From: Caldilineaceae bacterium
GTDB lineage: Bacteria; Chloroflexota; Anaerolineae; Caldilineales; Caldilineaceae
Assembly (NCBI GenBank): GCA_958295845.1
Contig: OY282376.1
Location: 4,477,022-4,541,021, forward strand
Reading direction: 5' to 3'
DNA length: 64,000 nt
Of this stretch, positions 56,297-64,000 are shown piece after piece (position 1 is the first letter of the stretch; every line of letters starts with the position of its first letter). A program made the translations under genes and the position numbers. The notes beneath the pieces are model-generated. The model was not told where the DNA came from. It saw only the letters and a program-made list of their open reading frames with translations, and searched no databases.

Positions 56297-56974
56297 TTAC
56301 CAGGCTTCGTGGCTGATGGCGTTGCCGGTGTCGACGGTGAAGGTGTACGGCTTGTCGGTGTCGTACTGGGTGTCGGGGTAGTAGGTGCTGATTCGGAGTT
56401 TCTGGTCGGAAGGCAGGTAGTGGATGTCGACCTGCTTGCCGGTCAGCGGATTGGTGCCGGCGTAGAGCAAGACGCTTGTTCCGGCAGTGTAAAGCCCGGC
56501 CAGTTCAGTGAAGGCGTCCAGCCAGGGTCCCCGGCTGGAGCTGCCGTCGGCGCCGATGAAGTAGTACTGGAGTCCGCCGGCGACGGGGCAGAGCTGGGCG
56601 GGTGTGGCGGCGTGGTAGACGATGCAGTCTGCCGGCGGCACGAACGGGGCGCTGGGATGGCTCGTTTCGGTGGCGCCGCCGGGCGGATTGGCTGACGGAG
56701 CATTTGGATCCCCGTTGGGACCGCTGGGAGAGTTGCCCGGCCCAGAGTTTCCAGGCGGGTTGTTTGGCTGGAGGTTCGCTGGCGGGTTGTTGTCTGGCTG
56801 GTTGTTGCCTGGCGGGTTGTTGTTTGGCTGGTTGTTGCCCGGCTGGTTGTTCCCCGGCGGGCCGCCCGGCGGTTGGGCGAAGGCGGCGGCGGTGAGGGCC
56901 AGTGTCAACAGCAACGCGAGTGCGAGCGGGACGGCGATGCGGCGTGAGAGCTTCCGAGGCGACAGTTTCTTCAT
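56297..56974 (-). CDS. Secreted protein of unknown family, paralogue 2
   Basis: 225 residues. Basic N terminus and signal sequence ending AAAFAQP; an unusual linker of PGNNQP-type repeats (about 35-90); then the conserved domain: CIVYHAATPAQLCPV, YYFIGADGS, GPW, F.ELAG, GTNPLTGK, YLPSDQK, R.STYYPD, ending HEAW-stop. The two Cys near the domain start may form a disulfide. AGGAAA lies upstream of the ATG. It is closest to paralogue 3, with which it shares 3' flanking sequence. Confidence 0.78.
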   Translation of the reverse strand: MKKLSPRKLSRRIAVPLALALLLTLALTAAAFAQPPGGPPGNNQPGNNQPNNNPPGNNQPDNNPPANLQPNNPPGNSGPGNSPSGPNGDPNAPSANPPGGATETSHPSAPFVPPADCIVYHAATPAQLCPVAGGLQYYFIGADGSSSRGPWLDAFTELAGLYTAGTSVLLYAGTNPLTGKQVDIHYLPSDQKLRISTYYPDTQYDTDKPYTFTVDTGNAISHEAW

Positions 56975-57185
56975 GGTCGTTTTCTTCCTTTCCTGGGCTT
57001 CGGGTCCGGGTGCTGCCTGGACTGTTCAGTGACACGAGATGCGTCTGCTATCCATGACGCCGCGACATCAGGATTTGTTCCATTTTTTGACGGCAGTTTT
57101 TAGTTGGCAGTTTCTAGTTTTTTGGTGAACTGCTGAGAACTGGAGGAATATGCTTATGTCCACGGAGGGACACTGAGAACGACTT

Positions 57186-57510
57186 ACACCTTTTTGTCCG
57201 CGGAGGACGCGGAGGGGCGCGGAGAACGGCTTACACCTTTTTTCCGCGGAGGACGCGGAGGGGCGCGGAGAACGGCTTACACCTTTTGTCCACGGAGGAC
57301 ACGGAGGGGCGCGGAGAACGGCTTACACCTTTTTTCCGCGGAGGACGCGGAGGGGCGCGGAGAACGGCAACACCTTTTTGTCCGCGGAGGACACGGAGGG
57401 GCGCGGAGATCGGCTTACACCTTTTTTCCGCGGAGGACGCGGAGGGGCGCGGAGAACGGCAACACCTTTTTGTCCACGGAGGACACGGAGGGGCGCGGAG
57501 AACGGCTAAA
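57186..57510 (+). repeat. A-family tandem array, seven 45-47-bp units
   Basis: Units start at 57186, 57233, 57279, 57325, 57370, 57417 and 57462: ACACCTTTTT, (G)TCCGCGGAGGACGCGGAGG, GGCGCGGAGAACGGC. Small length changes are in the T run and the spacer. Open frames across it are periodic artefacts. Confidence 0.95.
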
Positions 57511-57694
57511 CTGCTTCTTTTGATCCGCTGAGAAACACGGAGAATACCTTAGACCGTTCCAGTCTGAAAGGGCGGTTATGTTTCTGCTGGTTGGGAGGTA
57601 CGCCGGGGGCTGGCGGAGGAGGAGGCCGGGGCAGGCAGGCTTTGCGGGGGGAAAGCTGGGTGGCTGGAGAGATTGGGCTGGGCGGGGAAAGGAG

Positions 57695-57728
57695 GAGCGC
57701 CAGGGAGGTGGTTCCCTGGCGCTCTTTT
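57695..57728. terminator. Hairpin downstream of secreted paralogue 3
   Basis: A 12-bp stem GAGCGCCAGGGA / TCCCTGGCGCTC with a 6-base loop, followed by TTTT on the plus strand. Nearly the same stem as at 56215. Confidence 0.65.
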
Positions 57729-57774
57729 GACTCAGGATTCGCGTCTCGTGTAGAGGGGGATTGGGGGACTGCTG

Positions 57775-58377
57775 TTACCAAGCTTCGTGCTTGATGGCGT
57801 TGCCGGTGTCGACGGTGAAGACGTAGGCCTTGTTAACGTCGTACTGGTTGTCGGGGTAGTAGGTGCTGATTCGCAGTTTGCTCTCGGAGGGCAGGTAATA
57901 GATGTTGACCGGCTTGCCGGTAAAGGGATTGGAGCCGGAGTAGAGAGAGACACCTCCTCCGGCGGCGTAGTGCCCGGCCAGTTCGGTGAAGGAGGCGATC
58001 CAGGGTCCTCCGCTGGATGTGCCGCCGGGGCCGATGAAGTAGAACTGGAGGCCGCCGCCGACGGGGCAGAGCTGGGCCGGGGTGGCTGCGTGTGCGACGA
58101 TGCAGTTACCCGGGGGCGTGAACGGTGCGCTGGGATGGCTGGTTTCGGTGGTTCCCGGCGGGTCGGACGGCGGAGCGGCGGGACTGGGGGGACCGCCCGG
58201 CGGACCTGGCGGGGGATTTCCAGGCGGGTTGGCGGGCCCGCCTGTATCGGGCTGGTTGGGGTTGCCCGGGGGGGCTTGCGCAAAGGCGGCCGCGGAAAGG
58301 GCCAGGGTCAGCAGCAAGGCCAAGGCGAGCGACAGCGCGAGACGGCGGGTGCGCTTGTGAGGTGATGTTCGTTTCAT
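57775..58377 (-). CDS. Secreted protein of unknown family, paralogue 3
   Basis: 200 residues. Signal sequence ending AAAFAQA, Pro/Gly linker with PPG words, then the conserved domain (CIVAHAATPAQLCPV ... FYFIGPGG ... GPWIASFTELAG ... NPFTGK ... YLPSESK ... STYYPD ... HEAW-stop). AAAGGAT lies upstream of the ATG. The three genes with this domain are all minus-strand and separated by repeats; paralogues 2 and 3 look like a recent tandem duplication. Confidence 0.78.
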   Translation of the reverse strand: MKRTSPHKRTRRLALSLALALLLTLALSAAAFAQAPPGNPNQPDTGGPANPPGNPPPGPPGGPPSPAAPPSDPPGTTETSHPSAPFTPPGNCIVAHAATPAQLCPVGGGLQFYFIGPGGTSSGGPWIASFTELAGHYAAGGGVSLYSGSNPFTGKPVNIYYLPSESKLRISTYYPDNQYDVNKAYVFTVDTGNAIKHEAW

Positions 58378-58611
58378 GGCAATTTGATCCTTTGATAGTC
58401 TACTGGTCCAAGCGTTACTCGGACGAAACGGTTACACGAGATGCGTACTCTTCAGAAGACGCTCCAAAATGGGGTAGCAGTTCATGTTACCATCAGTTGT
58501 GAATTGGGATCAAGTTTGCTTTTGGGGGAGAGCAAGGGGTAGGGGGTAGGGGTTCGTTGAGGTTGATCTGAACCGGGATAGCCACGTGCACGAACTGTTC
58601 TATCCATGAAG

Positions 58612-58870
58612 GGCGATGGAAGACTGGGACTGGGATTTGTGGATTTTCGGATGGCGACAGTTGCGAAAAACGGCAACGCCTTTTTGTCCGCGGAGGACGC
58701 GGAGGGGCGCGGAGAACGGCAACACCTTTTTGTCCGCGGAGCGCGCGGAGCAGGGCAACGGCTTTTTGATCCGCGGCGGGGCGCGGAGGACTGGGATTTG
58801 TGGATTAGTGGATGGGGACAGTTGAGGGCAGCCTTGGACTGGGATTCCTGGATTTGAGGATGAGGACAGT
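58612..58870 (+). repeat. Composite B-A-B repeat cluster
   Basis: B-type (GGGATTTGTGGATTTTCGGATGG, 58632-58655), A-type (CCGCGGAGGACGCGGAGGGG, 58685-58790), then B-type again (58792-58862), all in plus orientation. The flanking 58378-58611 shows no gene. Confidence 0.85.
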
Positions 58871-58980
58871 TGCGGAGAACTCCTGAGGTCTTTTTTTTCG
58901 GCGGAGGGGGCGGGGAGAGTGAACGGCGGTTATTGGGTCCGGTTGACTTTTGCGAAGTGTGTTGGGTCGTGCGCAGGGCG

Positions 58981-59030
58981 AACGCTCGTACGAGCGTTGT
59001 ACGAGCGTTATACGAGAGTTTACGAGAGAT
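58981..59030. promoter_or_regulatory. 18-bp palindrome with iteron-like half-site repeats
   Basis: AACGCTCGTACGAGCGTT (58981-58998) is a perfect palindrome. Its half site TACGAGCGTT recurs at 58989, 59000 and, degraded to TACGAGAGTT/TACGAGAGAT, at 59011 and 59021. An A9-A10 tract (about 59036-59045) and an AT-rich segment follow. It looks like an operator or iteron cluster. Confidence 0.65.
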
Positions 59031-59190
59031 CGGGCAAAAAAAAAATTTCCGGTCCAGTAGGGCAGATGGGGGCATTGCATCTGGAACAGGTAAAGATGTA
59101 TTATTTATTGGAAATAAGTTCTGCTGGGAGGACTGCATGGGCGTGCGGGAAAAGGGTGAAGGGATCGAGGGACGCGAAGGGCGCCGCCAT

Positions 59191-60120
59191 TTATTCGTCT
59201 TCGTCCGGCAGCTCGTACCGAATATCGAAGGGGCGGCCAACCTGCTCTTCGTAGAGGCGTTCAACTTCCCGGTTCAGCTCGTTGGCGTTCAGAAGCAGAT
59301 CCTGCAGCTCTTTGGCGGCCTGCCGGGACTGGTCGGGGCCGGCGGCCGGGCTCACTCCGTCGGGCAGCCGGGTGAGGGGCTGGCCGGTCAATGGGTCCAG
59401 AACCGGATCCGGATCGGGTACGAAGTCGGTGAGGGCCTCTTCGAGGGCTGTGCGGATAAAGTGGAGATGATAGAGCGCGCCGGACAGCGGGTCGTCTTCC
59501 AGCGAGGTATCCATGGCAATTTCTCTCCACTTGTCGACGTCGTACTGTGTGTATTCGGTGAGACGCTGGTAGCGGAAGCGCTGTCTGCCGGCGGCGGTCA
59601 GGACGGGCACGGGGGCTGCGTCCGTATTTTTCTTATCGACACATTCCAGTGTTATAAGGCCCTGTGCGATGAGGGAGTCTATCCTGTACTGGTTCTGCCA
59701 GGCGGCGATGGCGTCGGCCTTGTCGAGGAGGTCGGGGACACCGGAGCCGCCGACGACGCTGGCTGCCGCGTCTGCGGCTTCCTCGCCGCGAATCAGTTCC
59801 ATCTCTTCATCGGCGAGGCGGTAGAGGTCGACCAGCACCCTGGCGCTGCGGGAGATTGCGGAGAGGGCGGCGGGCTCGATCTTCCCCTCCAGCAGATCGT
59901 CCATGCCCTGGCTGACCTTATCGATGGCGCTGCGCAGACGTTCGGGCATGCGCTTGTCTGCGCGGGCGGCGGCTGAGGAGGCTTTGCCGCCGCGTGAGCG
60001 CCATTCCGTTACTTTTTCGGGGGCGGCGTGGGCGAAACAGTAGCCGTCGAGGTCCGGCTGGCCGAGACCCTGGCAGGGCTGTCCGTCTCTCCTCAGACTC
60101 TTACAGGGGGTTTTGGGCAC
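59191..60120 (-). CDS. Phage-associated-type protein with N-terminal Cys/His motif
   Basis: 309 residues from a GTG at 60120, chosen because AAAGGAG lies six bases upstream. The N terminus has a C..C....YC..H pattern (CKSLRRDGQPCQ...GYCFAH) followed by a Gly/Ala/Arg segment (RGGKASSAAARADKR). This N-terminal layout is common in phage-linked hypothetical proteins near terminase genes. The rest is helical with an acidic C terminus (ELPDEDE). Function unknown. It is flanked by G-rich repeats and the 58981 palindrome. Confidence 0.65.
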   Translation of the reverse strand: MPKTPCKSLRRDGQPCQGLGQPDLDGYCFAHAAPEKVTEWRSRGGKASSAAARADKRMPERLRSAIDKVSQGMDDLLEGKIEPAALSAISRSARVLVDLYRLADEEMELIRGEEAADAAASVVGGSGVPDLLDKADAIAAWQNQYRIDSLIAQGLITLECVDKKNTDAAPVPVLTAAGRQRFRYQRLTEYTQYDVDKWREIAMDTSLEDDPLSGALYHLHFIRTALEEALTDFVPDPDPVLDPLTGQPLTRLPDGVSPAAGPDQSRQAAKELQDLLLNANELNREVERLYEEQVGRPFDIRYELPDEDE

Positions 60121-60744
60121 GTGCTTCTCCTTTCGTTTTGGGGGGCTGGTCCGTCTGACCATGGGGCGGGAAAGCGCGACGGCGGCGGGCTGCGGCGACA
60201 TCCGTTTTGCGGCAGTTCAGGCGCTGGCTGGTTCAGTGGCAGCCGTGTTTTTCTCAGCGGTTGTGTTTGTGCTTCATTTTCATGCGGGGCTTTGGCGGTA
60301 TGACTGTGGAAGGGCAGAGGCGGGCTTTGCGGCAAGCGCGCAAGCGGACGGAAAGCGTTCTAGAACTATTGTACTACATTTTTTCTGAGGATGTCAAATC
60401 GCGTCGGTCAAGGCAATCGCATCCAAATGCGGACGCCAAAACAGGCCACGAAGGGCACCCACAAGGGGCGCCCCTACCCTATTCAGGCAGGCTCACGAGG
60501 TTTTGTCCCAATGAATGTCCGTTCAGGTTGAGAACTCCCTTTTTTGCGTGTTACGAATTGCGTATTTCGTATTGTGTAGAGTCAGACAGATTAGTGGCGA
60601 TACCGATGCGGAATCCGCACAAAAGTCTTATTGTCAAATGGGAATCAGATTAGATGCAATTGCCCTGGGGTCAATATACTTTACTCGCAATTTCGCTTGA
60701 TTGCGTGGTAACATTGCGTTAACACAAGAGGAGGAGGGTCAATT
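60121..60744. other. Intergenic region, AT-richer in its second half
   Basis: No gene is recognised. From about 60500 the composition is visibly richer in A+T than the rest of the window and stays so to 61240, suggesting a different origin. Confidence 0.5.
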
Positions 60745-60981
60745 ATGACACTTGCCGAACACGAACACAAAGAGGAAGATTGGAAGGACGCCCACACGCA
60801 GGTCCTAGAAGATTTTTTGAAGAGCAAGAGGGCCGACAAACATTGTCATCGTTGCGGTAACGGTCGTTTTCTCATACCAAAACACAATTATGGGCCACTG
60901 TTTGTAACTTATTGCTCCAGATGTGGATTCAAGAATGAACATCTTGTTTCGATCCTTCTTAGTGAAGAATCGGAGGCGTGA
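60745..60981 (+). CDS. Small zinc-ribbon-like protein
   Basis: 78 residues. Two CxxC knuckles (HCHRCGNG and YCSRCGFKN) are spaced as in a zinc ribbon. The N terminus is acidic and His-rich (AEHEHKEEDWKD). A strong ribosome site (GAGGAGG) supports the ATG. The stop TGA overlaps the next ATG (TGATG). Function unknown; composition is AT-rich compared with neighbours. Confidence 0.75.
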   Translation: MTLAEHEHKEEDWKDAHTQVLEDFLKSKRADKHCHRCGNGRFLIPKHNYGPLFVTYCSRCGFKNEHLVSILLSEESEA

Positions 60982-61235
60982 TGGAAACAGATGATAGAGC
61001 AGTACTTGAGCAAGTTGCCTATCTAACAGGTCGTTACGGGAACATGGCAACTGAAGCTGATATAGAACGTGTGAGAACAGAGATAGCTAATGTGAAGACG
61101 GAAATAGCCAATATAAGAGGAGAAACAAGAACTGAAATAGAGAAGCTAAGGGGATCATTCTTATGGATAGTCATTAGCGCAGCAGCACTGATCCAAAGCC
61201 TCATTGCAGCAGCCATCAAATACCTTCCCGACTAA
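60981..61235 (+). CDS. Small coiled-coil protein with C-terminal membrane helix
   Basis: 84 residues from the ATG at 60981, with GGAGG just upstream and a stop/start overlap with the zinc-ribbon gene. A heptad-like segment (ADIERVRTEIANVKTEIANIRGETRTEIEKLRG) precedes a membrane helix (FLWIVISAAALIQSLIAAAI). The layout is like the protein at 55756-56019. The two genes form a tiny operon of unknown function. Confidence 0.7.
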   Translation: METDDRAVLEQVAYLTGRYGNMATEADIERVRTEIANVKTEIANIRGETRTEIEKLRGSFLWIVISAAALIQSLIAAAIKYLPD

Positions 61236-61240
61236 TTCAC

Positions 61241-61490
61241 TCACTCGATCAACTCCTCACAGGTCAGCCGTACTCCCACCGAAGCCCACTGCAGAATGTC
61301 CAGACGAACAGGGCCTGCCGCATGGCCCATGTTCCAGCGGCCTGAGAATTCGTACAGACAGCGGTGCAGGCGCTTGTGGCCGAGGTGGCGGCACGCTGCC
61401 AGGCAACCCCGTTTCAGCATCGACCAGACGCTCTCAACCCCGTTCGTATGCACACTTCACTTGATGTACTTCCCACCCACTCAGTTGCGG
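61241..61490 (-). pseudogene. IS1595-type transposase remnant
   Basis: The minus strand encodes the C-terminal end of an ISXO2/IS1595-like transposase: VGGKYIK, stop, SVHTNGVESVWSMLKRG ... YEFSGRWN. The HTNGVES.W block carries the last catalytic acid of the DDE triad in that family. Two in-frame TGA codons and the absence of the N-terminal two thirds show it is dead. The 3' side abuts the small operon and the 5' side abuts the repeat array. Confidence 0.82.
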
Positions 61491-61549
61491 GTTATTCGTT
61501 AACAGCTGAGTATAGACAAAACCAATTGATCCGCGAAGTCACGCGAAGG

Positions 61550-62730
61550 ACGGGGATTCTTGGATTATTGGATGGGGATGATTTGGGAGAGCATCTTTTA
61601 ACCTCGGCGGACGGGGATTCCTGGACGGGGATTAATGGATAGGGACAGTTGCGGAGGAGCGGACAGGGATTCCTGGATTCGTGGATGGCGACAGTTGCGG
61701 GGAACGGCAACACCTTTTTATCCACGGAGGGCCACAGAGGAACACGGAGAACGGCAACTGCTTTTGGGTCCGCGGAGGACGGGGATTCTTGGATTATTGG
61801 ATGGGGATGATTTGGGAGAACATCTTTTGACCTCGGCGGACGGGGATTCCTGGACGGGGATTAATGGATAGGGACAGTTGCGGAGGAGCGGACAGGGATT
61901 CCTGGATTCGTGGATGGCGACATTTGCGGGGAACGGCAACACCTTTTTATCCACGGAGGGCCACAGAGGAACACGGAGAACGGCAACTGCTTTTGGGTCC
62001 GCGGAGGACGGGGATTCTTGGATTATTGGATGGGGATGATTTGGGAGAACATCTTTTGACCTCGGCGGACGGGGATTCCTGGACGGGGATTAATGGATAG
62101 GGACAGTTGCGGAGGAGCGGACAGGGATTCCTGGATTAGTGGATGGCGACATTTGCGGGGAACGGCAACACCTTTTTATCCACGGAGGGCCACAGAGGAA
62201 CGCGGAGAACGGCAACTGCTTTTTGTCCGCGGAGGACGGGGATTCTTGGATTATTGGATGGGGATGATTTGGGAGAACATCTTTTGACCTCGGCGGACGG
62301 GGATTCCTGGACGGGGATTAATGGATAGGGACAGTTGCGGAGGAGCGGACAGGGATTCCTGGATTCGTGGATGGCGACAGTTGCGGGGAACGGCAACACC
62401 TTTTTATCCACGGAGGGCCACAGAGGAACACGGAGAATAGCAACTGCTTTTGGGTCCGCGAAGGACGGGGATTCTTGGATTATTGGATGGGGATGATTTG
62501 GGAGAACATCTTTTGACCTCGGCGGACGGGGTTTCCTGGACGGGGATTAATGGATAGGGACAGTTGCGGAGGAGCGGACAGGGATTCCTGGATTCGTGGA
62601 TGGCGACAGTTGCGGGGAACGGCAACACCTTTTTATCCACGGAGGGCCACAGAGGAACACGGAGAACGGCAACTGCTTTTTGTCCGCGGAGGACGGGGAT
62701 TCTTGGATTATTGGATGGGGATGATTTTGG
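61550..62730 (+). repeat. 229-bp tandem array, five full units and a partial sixth
   Basis: Units begin (ACGGGGATTCTTGG) at 61550, 61779, 62008, 62236, 62465 and 62693, giving periods of 229, 229, 228, 229 and 228. Each unit has a B half (GGATTATTGGATGGGGATGA, CCTGGACGGGGATTAATGGA) and an A half (TATCCACGGAGGGCCACAGA, GGAACACGGAGAACGGCAAC). Units differ by only a few bases, mainly TTTTGGGTCC versus TTTTTGTCC. The sixth is cut after about 40 bases and followed by other A and B words up to 62860. Confidence 0.95.
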
Positions 62731-62960
62731 GAACTGCTTTTTGTCGGCGGAGGGCGCGGAGAAGGGCTTACACCTTTTTATCCGTCGAGGACGGAGAAGG
62801 GCGGACCTGGAATTGTGGACTGGGATTTGTGGATTAGTGGATGGGGACAGTTGCGGGGGGCGGCACGGGGTAGGTGGTCGATCTTCCTGAGGTTGGGCGG
62901 CGGCGCGAATCAGTTGTTTCGCTTGTCAGGGGCAGGTCGTATTGGATTCTGTGTCAGTGC

Positions 62961-63203
62961 TCAATCTGCTTGATGGGCAGGGGGAGAAGACTGGCGGACA
63001 TGACCGTTGACGACGGCATACAAGAAAGCGATGTCTTTTGACACCTTGTCGATCTGCTGGTCCAGTTTCTTTTGCCGTTCAGCGGAATCTTTTCTCCATT
63101 GGGAAAACCATCCAGCAATCTTTCTGTTCTCCTCAGCGATAGCTTCCAAATGGCGTTCAATTCGGTCCAAACGGGTCTCGCCTGCGGGCACGTTGTCAGT
63201 CAT
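62961..63203 (-). CDS. Small coiled-coil protein
   Basis: 80 residues, highly charged and helical (ETRLDRIERHLEAIAEENRKIAGWF ... ERQKKLDQQIDKVSKDIAFLYAVV) with no membrane segment. GGGAGG eight bases upstream of the ATG supports it as a real gene. Function unknown. Confidence 0.65.
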   Translation of the reverse strand: MTDNVPAGETRLDRIERHLEAIAEENRKIAGWFSQWRKDSAERQKKLDQQIDKVSKDIAFLYAVVNGHVRQSSPPAHQAD

Positions 63204-63610
63204 GGCACTATCCTCCCAGGAACGATGCGTTCAAATGTGAAATCGGAGTCGACCACGATCGAGACAGGACAAGCCCTCAGATTGGCTCAATCAGCCTTAG
63301 CGGCCAGGTGTTCATACGCACTTCACAGGTGCGTCAGACTCTCTCCGTGTCCTGTAGCGGCAGACATCTCTCACTCTCTTCTCCAGAGATAAGTTCACTC
63401 GTACTTCAGTTCACAAAACTCAACCACAAACTCAAGAATTGAAGTTGCAATATAGACTACGAGGCCGCAACGAGGCGATTCGGCTGCCCTGTTCGAACCT
63501 CTTTACCGCTTTCTCTGCACTCCTTCATTGCCATCGCGGCACCCAGATCCCCGTCTATCTATTTTACTGACAATCAAACATCTGTACTGCTCTGGTGCAG
63601 GGAGTATACC
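63204..63610. other. Intergenic region, no gene seen
   Basis: A short inverted repeat (ACGCACTTCACAGGTGCGT, about 63318-63336) is the only structured feature noted. Confidence 0.45.
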
Positions 63611-63611
63611 A

Positions 63612-64000
63612 TGTGGACGGGGATTCTTGGATTTTTGGATAGGGACAGTTGTGGAGGGGCGGACGGGGATTAGTGGATTTTTGGATGGGGACTGTTGCGG
63701 GGAACGGTAACACCTTTTTGTCCACAGAGGGCGCGGAGGACGCCTTACACCTCTATGTCCACGGAGGACACGGAGAACGGCAACACCTTTTTGTCCACGG
63801 AGGGCACGGAGGGACACGGAGAACGGCTACTGCTTTTTGGTCCGCGGAGGACGCGGAGAGGCGCGGAGGACGGCAACTTCTTTTTGTCCGCGGAGGACGC
63901 GGAGGAACACGGAGAACGGCAACTGCTTTTTGGTCCGCGGAGGACGCGGAGGGGCGCGGAGAAGGGCTTACACCTTTTTGTCCACGGAGGGCACGGAGGG
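63612..64000 (+). repeat. Composite B then A repeat array running off the window
   Basis: B-type words (GGGGATTCTTGGATTTTTGG, GGATTTTTGGATGGGGACTG) at 63617-63695, then seven or more A-type units of about 45-50 bases up to the last base. Same orientation as all other clusters. Confidence 0.9.

Noticed and set aside
57186..57510. Possible CRISPR array or repeat-protein gene
   Set aside because: Units are contiguous 45-47-bp copies without spacers, and the frame shifts among copies because lengths are not multiples of three.
58870..59976. 368-codon plus-strand open frame
   Set aside because: Overlaps the 309-residue minus-strand gene that has a strong ribosome site and a Cys/His motif; the plus frame runs through repeats.
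61550..62730. Possible CRISPR array
   Set aside because: Repeats are 229 bp with no short palindromic repeat and no unique spacers, and no cas gene is nearby.
63480..63520. GTTCGAACC word suggesting a tRNA T-arm
   Set aside because: No acceptor, D-arm or anticodon arm can be folded around it.

Overview
The window looks like a GC-rich chromosomal segment of a Chloroflexota bacterium, probably from the Anaerolineae/Caldilineae side. This is an inference from the mix of genes, the large FN3 proteins with Thr-Pro linkers and the single-subunit gene families; no rRNA or tRNA gene was seen that could fix the taxonomy. The first base lies inside a gene and the last bases lie inside a repeat array.

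Bases 1-33 kb are mostly housekeeping. They hold a partial FGGY sugar kinase, proB-proA (minus strand), a secreted SH3/glycosidase-like protein, a (D/E)XK-like protein and a sialidase-like propeller. The complete F-type ATP synthase operon follows (minus strand, atpB-E-F-H-A-G-D-C). A Ser/Thr kinase is divergent from an FHA-winged-helix regulator. The plus-strand run hemW-like, HAD phosphatase, coaD, coiled-coil protein, GH-A protein and solute-binding protein is next. It is followed by ilvE, then a MoxR ATPase, a VWA protein and an M14 carboxypeptidase on the minus strand, and a plus-strand M20 peptidase.

Bases 33-44 kb hold an AlkX/YcaQ-type DNA glycosylase overlapping an SLC12-like permease, an HpcH/HpaI-type aldolase with altered active-site residues, a 1540-residue FN3/TolB-propeller surface protein, and pheS without an adjacent pheT.

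Bases 44-64 kb are accessory. Two more FN3 proteins carry a trypsin-like protease and an HExxH metallopeptidase-like domain. There are scattered small genes: GxxExxY, phage terminase-small-subunit-like proteins, a BrnT/BrnA-like toxin-antitoxin pair, small coiled-coil proteins and a zinc-ribbon protein. Three tandem paralogues of an unrecognised secreted domain lie at 54.5-58.4 kb. A broken IS1595-type transposase lies at 61.2-61.5 kb. The gaps between genes are filled with G-rich repeats of at least three families, all in the same orientation. They culminate in a five-copy 229-bp tandem array at 61.5-62.7 kb.

The most interesting signals are the orientation-locked composite repeats, the triplicated secreted family, the kinase/FHA-winged-helix pair, the triple six-bladed propeller protein, and a perfect 18-bp palindrome with iteron-like repeats near 59.0 kb.
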